Below are positions 41,382-48,573 of a stretch of DNA of 50,358 nucleotides, piece after piece. Made by a program: the position numbers and the translations under genes. Location of the stretch: assembly GCA_017456985.1 (NCBI GenBank), contig JAFTIH010000030.1:1-50358 (forward strand), given 5' to 3'. This DNA is from Clostridia bacterium (GTDB lineage: Bacteria > Bacillota > Clostridia > Oscillospirales > CAG-272). The stretch's first letter is position 1. The number at the start of each line of letters is the position of its first letter. Under the pieces are notes generated by a model. The model did not search any database. It had not been told where the DNA came from and saw only the letters and a program-made list of their open reading frames with translations.

Positions 41382-41661
41382 AATCCCGCTCTACGAGCTT
41401 CCAAATGTATCCGCAGCCCGTTTCAAACTTGTACTTCTTATCACACCGACGGCACTTGAACCATACGCTGTAATCACCAAAGCCGTGGACGCGCTCCTCA
41501 CCGATGCGCCCCCGTCCGCAGGGGCACTCGTAAAAAATGTGCTCGGTCGGATCGTTTCCCTTGCCAAAGGTGCGCGAGATGACCTTCGCGTTTTTGTCGT
41601 TTAAATCAATGAGGTCGTCTTCAATATCCTCGTCGGTCGCTTTCTTTTTAAACCACCACAT
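41380..41661 (-). CDS. Small zinc-ribbon-like protein
   Basis: This 93-residue soluble protein has CPCGRGR and CRRCDKKYKF, giving a probable four-cysteine zinc site, and an acidic N-terminal third (DEDIEDDLIDLND). I do not recognise a named family. TAAGGAGA precedes the ATG. It is the third gene of a minus-strand row, 11 bp after the DUF6472 gene. Confidence 0.6.
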   Translation of the reverse strand: MWWFKKKATDEDIEDDLIDLNDKNAKVISRTFGKGNDPTEHIFYECPCGRGRIGEERVHGFGDYSVWFKCRRCDKKYKFETGCGYIWKLVERD

Positions 41662-41672
41662 AAATTATCTCC

Positions 41673-41882
41673 TTAAATCTGCTTGCGCACGTTGATATAC
41701 TCATCCTTGTATTGATAATAAGGGCAGTCGCGGCGGGTGCCGTAGCCGTAGGCAAGCATCTCGTCCTCGTCGAGTGCCACCTCGCACGCATAGTCCAGAT
41801 ATCCCTCGTCATACACGAAATGAATACAGCTGTCGCACGCGCTTTGGATCCTTTTTTGTTCTTTTTTCTTTTCCGACGTCAT
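41673..41882 (-). CDS. DUF6472 family protein
   Basis: A 69-residue protein matching DUF6472: a lysine-rich start, CDSCIHFVYDEGYLDYAC, LDEDEM, and CPYYQYKDEYINVRKQI. Four cysteines could bind one metal ion. The ATG at 41882 overlaps the stop of the peptidase gene (ATGA), favouring it over upstream starts in the same frame. Function unknown. Confidence 0.78.
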   Translation of the reverse strand: MTSEKKKEQKRIQSACDSCIHFVYDEGYLDYACEVALDEDEMLAYGYGTRRDCPYYQYKDEYINVRKQI

Positions 41883-42343
41883 CGCTTGAACACTCTTTTC
41901 ACTTTGTTTTTTAAAGAAAACCATCGCACGCGGATGGGGTAGGTCGCAAGAAGCCACCTGGTGCGCCGCCGCGTTGACGGTGCATCCGTGCGGATCTCGC
42001 GCTTGCCGCGAAAATATCGCTTTACTGCGGCGACGACCTGACTCTCGTCGATCGTTTCGATAAAAAACTGGGCGTCGCCCCGCATCACGAGCTTGCCTTC
42101 GGGGGTGAAATCCACCAAGCGGTGCAAAACGGGCGTGCCGTCGTCACGGCAGAACAGAAGAAGATCGCCCCGCGTATAGGGGGGCTCGGCACGGCAAAAA
42201 AGCACCGTATCCCGCCCCTCCTTGATAGTGGGAAGCATACTGCGTCCGTGGGGTTTAAGCTCAAATTCCTCTCCTTTCGCCGTCAGCTCACGGATGATCG
42301 GGATGAGCGCGGTGAGAGAAAGCGGTTCGTTCTTGTTTTCCAT
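41879..42343 (-). CDS. S24/S26 family peptidase-like protein
   Basis: This 154-residue protein has HGRSMLPTIKEG with the presumed nucleophile S35, followed by YTRGDLLLF and VLHRLV with H74, then VMRGDAQ. This is the signal peptidase I / LexA fold with a His in place of the usual Lys, as in some ER-type signal peptidases. There is no clear N-terminal membrane anchor, and the C-terminal 30 residues are very basic. It might process a secreted or membrane protein, or be a soluble relative. It heads a three-gene minus-strand row. Confidence 0.75.
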   Translation of the reverse strand: MENKNEPLSLTALIPIIRELTAKGEEFELKPHGRSMLPTIKEGRDTVLFCRAEPPYTRGDLLLFCRDDGTPVLHRLVDFTPEGKLVMRGDAQFFIETIDESQVVAAVKRYFRGKREIRTDAPSTRRRTRWLLATYPIRVRWFSLKNKVKRVFKR

Positions 42344-42360
42344 AAACTCCTCTTATAACG

Positions 42361-42389
42361 AAAAAAGAAGGCACGTCGCCTTCTTTTTT
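42361..42389. terminator. Intrinsic terminator
   Basis: A 12-bp stem AAAAAAGAAGGC / GCCTTCTTTTTT with a 5-nt loop lies between the small lipoprotein gene and the S24/S26 gene. Confidence 0.88.
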
Positions 42390-42407
42390 CTCCCTGCGAA
42401 GCAGGCG

Positions 42408-42647
42408 TTAATAATTTTTGTCGCTCGTGTAATTGTCGTCAGCGCCGGCGCCCGCCTCGGGGTTGCTCGGGTCGGTCACAACGCCAATGCCCTCAGAGCC
42501 TGCACCGCCGGGAACCGTCTCATCAAGATCTAACTCGGGATCGACCACGGGGGGCTCGTCGGGAGTGTCGGGACAAGAGGTCAGCGCGAGCATGCAAGAC
42601 AGGATCAAAGCGATCGCAAGAATCAAAGATAAAAATTTCTTTTTCAT
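42408..42647 (-). CDS. Small acidic lipoprotein
   Basis: The 79-residue product has a lipoprotein signal peptide (MKKKFLSLILAIALILSC) and lipobox LTSC, then a mature part of about 50 residues rich in Pro, Asp, Glu and Gly with no fold apparent. The frame is open 17 codons upstream, but AGGTGG fits the ATG at 42647. It has its own promoter and terminator. Function unknown; disordered small lipoproteins of this kind are common in Clostridia. Confidence 0.7.
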   Translation of the reverse strand: MKKKFLSLILAIALILSCMLALTSCPDTPDEPPVVDPELDLDETVPGGAGSEGIGVVTDPSNPEAGAGADDNYTSDKNY

Positions 42648-42715
42648 ATTTACCACCTGCAAGTTTAGTTTACGTTTTTTGGGGGGAGATTTGCACATAC
42701 TCCCAGTACAAGAGA

Positions 42716-42744
42716 ATTATAACATATCCGCTCTGTCTTGTCAA
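42716..42744 (-). promoter_or_regulatory. Consensus promoter of the small lipoprotein
   Basis: On the minus strand TTGACA and TATAAT are 17 nt apart, about 69 nt before the start codon. Confidence 0.92.
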
Positions 42745-42800
42745 GAGGGCAGGGCTATTTTTGTAGAAAAAAACAATATTGCACCGCGCTTTTTGTGCAA

Positions 42801-42833
42801 AAAAACGATGCCGCGTCTGCGGCACCGTTTTTT
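42801..42833 (-). terminator. Terminator after rpmF
   Basis: GCCGC-GTCT-GCGGC with flanking partly paired CGAT/ACCG, followed on the minus strand by GTTTTTTTG. Confidence 0.8.
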
Positions 42834-42839
42834 CTTTGA

Positions 42840-43022
42840 TCAGTCAACCTTGTCGAGGATCTTCTCGCCGTCGTAATAACCGCACTTCTTGCAAACGCGG
42901 TAAGCAAGATTCATCTCGCCGCAGTTGGGGCACTTTGCCATTGCGGGAGCGTCGAGCTTCCAAACGCTGGAGCGTCTCTTATCTCTGCGAGCCTTCGATA
43001 CTTTTCTCTTTGGTACTGCCAT
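42840..43022 (-). CDS. rpmF: 50S ribosomal protein L32
   Basis: The 60-residue protein starts MAVPKRKVSKARRDKRR and has the zinc-type CPNC and CKKC pairs, so it is the zinc-binding form of L32. It follows yceD by 31 bp on the same strand, the usual arrangement. AGGAGGT precedes the ATG. Confidence 0.97.
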   Translation of the reverse strand: MAVPKRKVSKARRDKRRSSVWKLDAPAMAKCPNCGEMNLAYRVCKKCGYYDGEKILDKVD

Positions 43023-43053
43023 TGCTAAACCTCCTGTAACAGTTCACTGTATT

Positions 43054-43638
43054 TTAATTATTTTCATCTTGGGGATCGGGGGTAGCGTCTTCCTTCTCTT
43101 CCTCTGCCTTCATTTCATCGAGAAGCCGGCGCAAGGGCTCCATACGAGGATCGATCTCCTTCTTCTTGCAATTGCAAGGACCTTCGTTCAGGTTTTTACC
43201 GCAACGGTCACAAAGTCCAAGGCAATCCTCTTTGCATAAGAAGCGGAAGGGAAGAGAAAGCTCAAGGCATTCGGTCAGGAGCTCGTCAAGTGCGAGGAAT
43301 CCGTCTTCCACCACGACAAGCTCGTCGATGCGGTCCTCGGTCATATCCTCTGCCATCTTGGCAGTCACGACCGTGCGCTCCACATCGAAGGAGAAGCTGC
43401 CCGAAACGTCCTCGAGACACCGCGCGCACAGCGCCGTGTAGTCGATCGACAAAGAAAGCGACATCCGAATGTAGCCTGCCGTATTGGTAATGGTGCCCGA
43501 CACAGACAGGGGGGTATCGAAGCGGATGTCAGTCAAACCGGTGAAATGGTTTTTCGTGTCCTGCTCGATTACAAGATCAAACTGCACGGGTAAGGTGCGG
43601 TATTCACCTGCAAGCAGGGCTCTTAAATCCAATTTCAT
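43054..43638 (-). CDS. yceD: YceD family protein (DUF177)
   Basis: This 194-residue protein belongs to DUF177, linked to 23S rRNA accumulation. It has ALCARCLEDVSG, then LPFRFLCKEDCLGLCDRCGKN and PCNCKKKEIDPRMEPLRRL, the standard cysteine pattern of the C terminus. Its position upstream of rpmF is conserved in bacteria. The acidic tail is specific to this protein. Confidence 0.92.
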   Translation of the reverse strand: MKLDLRALLAGEYRTLPVQFDLVIEQDTKNHFTGLTDIRFDTPLSVSGTITNTAGYIRMSLSLSIDYTALCARCLEDVSGSFSFDVERTVVTAKMAEDMTEDRIDELVVVEDGFLALDELLTECLELSLPFRFLCKEDCLGLCDRCGKNLNEGPCNCKKKEIDPRMEPLRRLLDEMKAEEEKEDATPDPQDENN

Positions 43639-43689
43639 TCTATCACCCGATTTTCATAAATAGGCTGTGTGCTCACAACCGTACAAATT

Positions 43690-43718
43690 ATTATACCTCT
43701 TATTTTCTGATTTGTCAA
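43690..43718 (-). promoter_or_regulatory. Consensus promoter of yceD-rpmF
   Basis: On the minus strand TTGACA and TATAAT are 17 nt apart, 51 nt before the yceD start. Confidence 0.92.
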
Positions 43719-43781
43719 GAGAGAAATTGGCTTTTTTTCATACTTTTTCAGAAAAAAACCAAAAAACTTTTGTAAAATCAT

Positions 43782-43810
43782 TTGACATTCTCGCAGAAAT
43801 GTAGTACAAT
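43782..43810 (+). promoter_or_regulatory. Sigma-A promoter of the 43.8-kb gene pair
   Basis: TTGACA and TACAAT with a 17-nt spacer, 33 nt before the start codon. Confidence 0.88.
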
Positions 43811-43843
43811 GGTAAAAGAAAAAGCAAGGAGGGAGAAAAAACG

Positions 43844-44506
43844 ATGAAAATGCTTCGCAAGACGCTTTTTTTCTGCCTCGTTTTATGCATCGTCGCGGTC
43901 TTCGGCGCCATCCTTTTCCGCATCTATATTGCAGACCATTATCCGGGGGACACCACCAAAACCGTGTTCACCCCCGCGCTTGAAGCACACTACCGTGCTA
44001 ACACGGAGGGCTTTGCAGCCTTCACGCAGGACATCCGCTTTCCCTATGATGACGCCAAGGACGGCAATTTCTTTGCCACGGCGCTCGTCCTCGTCCCCGA
44101 CGCCGACCACCTTCAGCTGACGGTGCGCTATAATAAAAGCACGCTCCCCAAGGTCGCTTCGCATTATAAGCTCGCCGAGGTGCCCGCACCCGCAGAAGGA
44201 CTCTTCCGCTATACGCTCACCGTTTCCTATAACGAGGATAAGGATGGCAAAGACTATCGCACCTATGATTGCTCCTATATCGCGGAGGATGCGGCGTTTA
44301 TGTACCGTTACGCTCGCTTGGCATTCGATGGGGTCGAGCTTGACGGCGCCGTCTGGGCGCGTGTCGATATCTATTACAAGGACCAAAGCGAGCCCTTCGG
44401 TGCCATCGCCGTGTATGAGTCCCGCACCTACGATGATATGACGGACACCTTCATCCCCATTCCCCTAAAAGAATTCCGCGTCGATAAGGAGGACCTTCCC
44501 TCGTGA
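43844..44506 (+). CDS. Single-span membrane protein of unknown function
   Basis: A 220-residue protein with one N-terminal membrane helix (about 7-28) and a predicted extracellular domain. That domain is beta-rich, with ALVLVPDADHLQLTVRYN and VWARVDIYYKDQSEPFGAIAVYE; I do not recognise a family. AAGGAGGG precedes the ATG. Its stop overlaps the GTG start of the next gene, so the two products probably work together at the membrane. Confidence 0.6.
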   Translation: MKMLRKTLFFCLVLCIVAVFGAILFRIYIADHYPGDTTKTVFTPALEAHYRANTEGFAAFTQDIRFPYDDAKDGNFFATALVLVPDADHLQLTVRYNKSTLPKVASHYKLAEVPAPAEGLFRYTLTVSYNEDKDGKDYRTYDCSYIAEDAAFMYRYARLAFDGVELDGAVWARVDIYYKDQSEPFGAIAVYESRTYDDMTDTFIPIPLKEFRVDKEDLPS

Positions 44507-45066
44507 AGAACGAAACGAACCGCTCCTATCTCTCGGTCGGGGAAAAGAAAAACACCCGCATCGCCTTTTTTCTCTTTCTCGGCATCGCCGTGCTTGCCTT
44601 CTTCGCCAATTATTTTCAAATCACCACCCCCGTCATCGCGCAAGCGATCCTTCTGCTCGCCCTCATTACGGCGGCGTATATCTTTATCCGTTATATCGGT
44701 ACGGCGTATCTTTACGAGCTGATCACGGAGGATGACGGCGCGCATCTGCTCATCACTCGCGTGCAGGGCAAGCGCCACTTCACGCAGCGCAAGCTAGCGA
44801 TGAGCACGCTCAAAGCCATCATCCCCGTCAATACGACGAATGCCGCGCTCCGTCCTGTGCTCCCGAAATGCCCCTCGGTCAATTATTCCGCGCACCTGCT
44901 TGCGGACGAATACACGCTCTTGCATTTTGACGACGGCAACGACCCCGTGCTGATCCGTATCAACGCAGACGAGACGTTCCTCTCGTACCTCGACGCCTAT
45001 CTTCCCGCACCGCCCGCGGCAGAGGAGGAGAACCCTCCCACCGACGACCCATCCCCCGAAAATTAA
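44503..45066 (+). CDS. Two-span membrane protein of unknown function
   Basis: A 187-residue protein with two adjacent membrane helices (about 20-38 and 43-63), a cytosolic domain with ELITEDDGAHLLITRVQGK and LIRINADETFLSYLDAYLP, and a Pro/Glu-rich tail. The domain is somewhat reminiscent of bacterial PH-like folds, but I would not assign it. The start is GTG, overlapping the previous stop, with AAGGAGGA upstream. A hairpin terminator follows. Confidence 0.6.
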   Translation: MKNETNRSYLSVGEKKNTRIAFFLFLGIAVLAFFANYFQITTPVIAQAILLLALITAAYIFIRYIGTAYLYELITEDDGAHLLITRVQGKRHFTQRKLAMSTLKAIIPVNTTNAALRPVLPKCPSVNYSAHLLADEYTLLHFDDGNDPVLIRINADETFLSYLDAYLPAPPAAEEENPPTDDPSPEN

Positions 45067-45068
45067 AC

Positions 45069-45094
45069 GGGGCGCCGCGCGCCCCTTTCTTTTT
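45069..45094 (+). terminator. Intrinsic terminator
   Basis: GGGGCGC-CGC-GCGCCCC followed by TTTCTTTTT. Confidence 0.9.
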
Positions 45095-45104
45095 AATCTA
45101 CTAC

Positions 45105-45149
45105 GCTCTCATAGTTAAATGGATATAACAAGCCCCTCCTAAGGGGTAG
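45105..45149 (+). pseudogene. 5' half of a split tRNA-Arg (CCT)
   Basis: GCTCTCA (acceptor 5' strand), a GTTA/TAAC D stem and the anticodon arm AGCCC-CTCCTAA are present, but after the core CCCTCCTAAGGG (45134-45145) no T arm or acceptor 3' strand follows. The missing part occurs at 50305-50350. Confidence 0.8.
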
Positions 45150-45281
45150 CTCTCACCTTGTCTCGACCGCGCAAACGCGAGAAAAAGCGAGAAAAACCGA
45201 GAAAACGCGACTTTGCCCCGTCACCGCAGTAAATTTGGCACCCTATTTGGTGCCCTGCGGCACCTTTTCGGTGATTTTTAA
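45150..45281 (+). pseudogene. Possible integrase C-terminal tail remnant
   Basis: A 43-codon frame open from just after the tRNA half ends in RSKFGTLFGALRHLFGDF and a stop. Periodic F-G-T-L-F-G tails of this kind are ones I associate with the C-termini of tyrosine recombinases in Firmicutes integrative elements, where they overlay short repeats near the attachment site. No catalytic domain is attached. The DNA includes GGCACC / GGTGCC hairpins. Tentative. Confidence 0.35.
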
Positions 45282-45324
45282 GGGATAGGCGTGCTTCAAG
45301 CGTCTTCTATAAATTTCATAATTT

Positions 45325-45399
45325 GCCTCCGTAGTAAAGTGGATATTACAAGTCCCTCCTAAGGATTAGTCGTGGGTTCGATTCCCGCCGGGGGTGCCA
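45325..45399 (+). tRNA. tRNA-Arg (anticodon CCT)
   Basis: This 75-nt tRNA has acceptor GCCTCCG / CGGGGGT with G-T pairs, D stem GTAA / TTAC, anticodon stem AGTCC / GGATT around CTCCTAA (anticodon CCT, reading AGG), T arm GTGGG-TTCGATT-CCCGC and encoded CCA. It lies inside the island that splits another tRNA-Arg(CCT). Confidence 0.88.
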
Positions 45400-45432
45400 A
45401 AAAGAACGAAGCGATTGCTTCGTTCTTTTTTA
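45399..45432. terminator. Terminator of tRNA-Arg and of the AraC gene
   Basis: AAAAAGAACGAAGC pairs with GCTTCGTTCTTTTT around GATT. It ends the tRNA on the plus strand and the regulator gene on the minus strand. Confidence 0.9.
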
Positions 45433-46269
45433 TTAATTCGTGATACTTTGTGTAAGATGGCGCTGTCGAAATGCTTTTGGGGTGGTTTGAAATTTTTTCT
45501 TGAAAAGCCACATGAAATTTGCATAGTCGTTAAAACCGCTCTTAAAGGCAATCTCTACGGTGCTCATCGACGTCGTTTTTAACAAGTTGCTTGCAAAGGA
45601 TAATCTCAAATCGATTAGATATTGCTTGAAGGTCACCCCTAAATGACATTTCAAAAGGGAGTTGAAATAATTGGGGGTGTAGTGTGAGATCTCCGAAACC
45701 TCCTTGAGCGTAAGCGGCTTGACAAAGTTGTTTCTGATATGCAAGATCGCCTTTTGAAAATCGGTGTTTTTAATCGTTTCTTGTTGATGGTTGACGGGGC
45801 GCGCGAGAAGTGTGATCTTATTTAAAAGCGTATTTAGTAAGTGAAAAGAGTAATTCTCAACCTGACCGGACGAAAGGTTGTTTTCACAACCGATCAGCTC
45901 CCGGGAAAGGGAAGAGAAAAAGGATAAACTTTCCGCCTCGACACAAATAGCAAGATGTGCGTTTTTCTCAAAGAGAGGCAAAAGGGGGATCGGATCACAC
46001 AAGTCGTAGGTGAACATAAAATTGATCAGTTTGGTGGCCTTTGTGAAAACGGGACGGTGAAAGCTTGCGGGACTCATAATAAAAACGCTGCCACTCTCTA
46101 TGGGATAATGCGTATCGTCAATCGTATAAACGCCCTCGCCGCTTAAAATGATCTCGATCTCGTAAAACTCGTGCCAATGAACGTCCACAGCGCCACAGAT
46201 ATTCTTGATGGAAACGTCAATTTTGCTGTTTTCGATCCAAGTGTCCACCGAGTGCCGTTGCATTGCCAT
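45433..46269 (-). CDS. AraC family transcriptional regulator
   Basis: A 278-residue regulator. An N-terminal cupin sensor domain (about 1-140) includes VDVHWHEFYEIEIILSGEG and FIMSPASFHRPV. The C-terminal double helix-turn-helix has PLTLKEVSEISHYTPNYF and TVEIAFKSGFNDYANFMWLFKKKF, with the closing TTPKAFRQ typical of AraC. It probably senses a sugar or sugar phosphate and controls the divergent operon. ATG 46269 has GAGAGGAT 5 nt upstream and is preferred over GTG 46284. Confidence 0.92.
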   Translation of the reverse strand: MAMQRHSVDTWIENSKIDVSIKNICGAVDVHWHEFYEIEIILSGEGVYTIDDTHYPIESGSVFIMSPASFHRPVFTKATKLINFMFTYDLCDPIPLLPLFEKNAHLAICVEAESLSFFSSLSRELIGCENNLSSGQVENYSFHLLNTLLNKITLLARPVNHQQETIKNTDFQKAILHIRNNFVKPLTLKEVSEISHYTPNYFNSLLKCHLGVTFKQYLIDLRLSFASNLLKTTSMSTVEIAFKSGFNDYANFMWLFKKKFQTTPKAFRQRHLTQSITN

Positions 46270-46300
46270 AGCGATCCTCTCCACAGATGATTTTGATATT

Positions 46301-46329
46301 ATTATACACCTTCATTTTGCTTGTGTCAA
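46301..46329 (-). promoter_or_regulatory. Consensus promoter of the AraC regulator
   Basis: On the minus strand TTGACA and TATAAT have a 17-nt spacer. Between it and the operon start lies a TACAAT at 46396-46401 in an extended -10 context (TTGGTACAAT) with no good -35, as expected of an activator-dependent promoter. Confidence 0.88.
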
Positions 46330-46421
46330 TAAGAATCGTTGAAAACACTATAAAATTCTTTGCTTTAGATATTGCCATAAAAAAAGCGTCTTGGTACAAT
46401 AAAATAGGAAGGAGAAGCATC

Positions 46422-47120
46422 ATGGATAAGATTATTTACTCTCCCTCGTTGATCTGCTTGGATTTGTTAAGCATAAGAAGCGAGGTTCAGGAAATTGAGA
46501 ATTTGGGCTGCGAATTCCTGCACGTAGACGTTATTGACGGGCAGTACAGCCCCGACAACCCTCTTGCGATCGATACGGTTAAAAAGTTGCGAAAAGAAAC
46601 CAATCTCATTTTTGACGCCCATTTGATGTCGAAAAACAATGAGACCTTCGTCGAGCTTTTGCTTGATTGCGGTGTGGATCGGCTGTGCTTCCATACGGAA
46701 TACGAACCGCGCCCAACTATACTCTTGCGAAAAATAAAAAACGCCGGGTGCAAAGCCGGGATCGCGATCAGCCCGGAAACGTCGTTAGAATCGGTAAAGC
46801 ATTTGCTTTGGCTATGTGATTTCGTTTTGTTTATGCGAATCGATGCGGGATATGCACACCTTCCGCAAACCGAGCCCTATCCTTTTTTGATGGACAAGAT
46901 TTTGGAGTTTTACCGCTATACAAGGAAAAACGGACTCCCTGTTCAGTTTGAGGTAGATGGCAGAGTGGGCTTTGAAGATATCGAGCCGTTGTGCCGTGTC
47001 GGTGTAAGCGTTTTTGTTTTGGGAAGCAAGAGTTTGTTTTCTTCCGCGCATAGTTGGGCTGAAAATTGGAGTAAGTTAAAAAAGATCGCAAGCCGTGCGG
47101 AAGAAAAAGCGACAAATTAA
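46422..47120 (+). CDS. Ribulose-phosphate 3-epimerase family protein (AlsE-like)
   Basis: A 232-residue TIM barrel of the Rpe family. The metal and catalytic residues are kept: S9, H34 and D36 in HVDVIDGQYSPD, H67 in FDAHLM and D179 in FEVDGR. The phosphate-site loop MSVNPGFGGQ of Rpe is MRIDAGYAHLPQ here, so the substrate may be a ketohexose 6-phosphate such as allulose 6-phosphate rather than ribulose 5-phosphate (inference). AAGGAGAAG precedes the ATG at 46422; the longer frame starts in the promoter region. First gene of the island operon. Confidence 0.82.
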   Translation: MDKIIYSPSLICLDLLSIRSEVQEIENLGCEFLHVDVIDGQYSPDNPLAIDTVKKLRKETNLIFDAHLMSKNNETFVELLLDCGVDRLCFHTEYEPRPTILLRKIKNAGCKAGIAISPETSLESVKHLLWLCDFVLFMRIDAGYAHLPQTEPYPFLMDKILEFYRYTRKNGLPVQFEVDGRVGFEDIEPLCRVGVSVFVLGSKSLFSSAHSWAENWSKLKKIASRAEEKATN

Positions 47121-47130
47121 GGAGAAGAGA

Positions 47131-47685
47131 ATGTATCAAGAAAAAATAAACGTGATTTTGAGCGAGTGCCATAGCGTTTTATCGTTGATCTCTGAAGAAT
47201 CCACTAGATGCCTTATAGAAAAAATAACCACCGCCAACAAGATCTTTTTCGTCGGTGTTGGCAGAGTGATGCTCTCCTTGCAGGCGATTGCCAAACGTTG
47301 GTCGCATTTGGGAATGAGAACACATGTGGTAGGTGAGATCACGGAGCCCGCCTTGGAAAAGGGCGATGTTCTGATCGTTGGCTCGGGAAGTGGGGAAACG
47401 CTTTTTCCCAAAGCAATTGCACAAAAGGCAAAAACACTTGGCGCATACGTTATCTACATTGGCGCAAACGTTGAAAGCACCATCGCGGGACTTGCCGATT
47501 TGATCGTTAGATTCCATACAAACACAAAATTCAACAGAGAGGATGAGATCAAGTCGAAGCAAATTATGACCAGCCTCTTTGAGCAATCTCTTTTGCTTTA
47601 CGGCGATCTCGTTTCCATGATGATCGTGGAAGAAAAAAAGATCGACATAAAGGGATTGTGGGAATATCACGCCAATTTGGAGTAA
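47131..47685 (+). CDS. SIS-domain sugar-phosphate isomerase (6-phospho-3-hexuloisomerase-like)
   Basis: This 184-residue protein is a single SIS domain. FFVGVGRVMLSLQAIAKRW, HVVGEITEPALEKGD and IVGSGSGET match HxlB/PHI, which interconverts arabino-3-hexulose 6-phosphate and fructose 6-phosphate; the KFNREDEIK segment also fits. The neighbouring Rpe-type gene is not the usual partner (hexulose-phosphate synthase). AAGGAGAAGAG precedes the ATG; 10 bp separate it from the upstream gene. Confidence 0.82.
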   Translation: MYQEKINVILSECHSVLSLISEESTRCLIEKITTANKIFFVGVGRVMLSLQAIAKRWSHLGMRTHVVGEITEPALEKGDVLIVGSGSGETLFPKAIAQKAKTLGAYVIYIGANVESTIAGLADLIVRFHTNTKFNREDEIKSKQIMTSLFEQSLLLYGDLVSMMIVEEKKIDIKGLWEYHANLE

Positions 47686-47688
47686 ATT

Positions 47689-48546
47689 ATGAAAAAGATC
47701 CTATCTTACGGAGAACTTTTGTGGGACGTTGTTTTTGGTGAAAAATACATAGGCGGCGCGCCGTTTAATTTTTCCGCGAATTGTGCAGCTTTGGGGTGCG
47801 ATAGTGCTATGATCACCAAGATCGGCGCGGATGAGATGGGAAAACAGGCATTAGACGCTCTTGACGCATATGCCGTTTCCAAACGCTTCGTCCAAACGGA
47901 TACCGAGCACGAAACCGGAAGCGCCGTAGCACGGATGAACGGTAACGACGTGACCTATGATATCAAGCAAAATGCAGCGTACAGCTATATTGCCTACGAA
48001 AAGGAGCTTGATCAACACCTCACCGCGTTTGCGCCGGATTGCTTCTACTTTGGTTCGGTGATCCAGGAAAGCGCCGTTTCCTGCGCTACGTTAGACAAAA
48101 TTTTAAAAACGCATCCGTTTCCCCTGACCTTTTGCGATTTGAATTTAAGAAAAGAGCAGATAGATCCTGCGACGCTGCAAAGATGCCTGACGTATAGTGA
48201 CATCTTGAAAATAAACCGTGATGAAGCCGTTTTTCTATCAAAAGTGTTTGGCGGGGGCGATTATAAGAGCATCGCCAAGGGACTTGCGACGCGCTTCCCG
48301 AAAATCAGGATGATCCTTATTACGCTGGATGCCGATGGCGCGTATCTCTACCATTGCAAACAGAACAAAGAATATTTTGTGGGCGCGAAAGCCGTAACGG
48401 TTGTCTCTGCGGTAGGTGCGGGAGATGCGTTCAGCGCGGGTTTTCTCGTCGGGTATTTTAATACGGGTGACTTTGTAAAGGCGTTAGACGTTGCCACGGG
48501 GCGCGCGGCGCTGTCACTTGCGAGCAAACAAGCAGTTCCTCTATGA
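47689..48546 (+). CDS. PfkB family sugar kinase (fructokinase-like)
   Basis: A 285-residue ribokinase-fold kinase. LSYGELLWDVVFG and YIGGAPFNFSANCAALG form the substrate side, and VSAVGAGDAFSAGF holds the catalytic base D246. The GGAPFN(F/V)A motif is typical of fructokinases. It starts 4 bp after the isomerase stop and precedes GH32 by 27 bp, so phosphorylation of fructose released by the hydrolase is the natural reading. Confidence 0.9.
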   Translation: MKKILSYGELLWDVVFGEKYIGGAPFNFSANCAALGCDSAMITKIGADEMGKQALDALDAYAVSKRFVQTDTEHETGSAVARMNGNDVTYDIKQNAAYSYIAYEKELDQHLTAFAPDCFYFGSVIQESAVSCATLDKILKTHPFPLTFCDLNLRKEQIDPATLQRCLTYSDILKINRDEAVFLSKVFGGGDYKSIAKGLATRFPKIRMILITLDADGAYLYHCKQNKEYFVGAKAVTVVSAVGAGDAFSAGFLVGYFNTGDFVKALDVATGRAALSLASKQAVPL

Positions 48547-48573
48547 AAGATATGAAAGAAAAGGAGAAAAACG

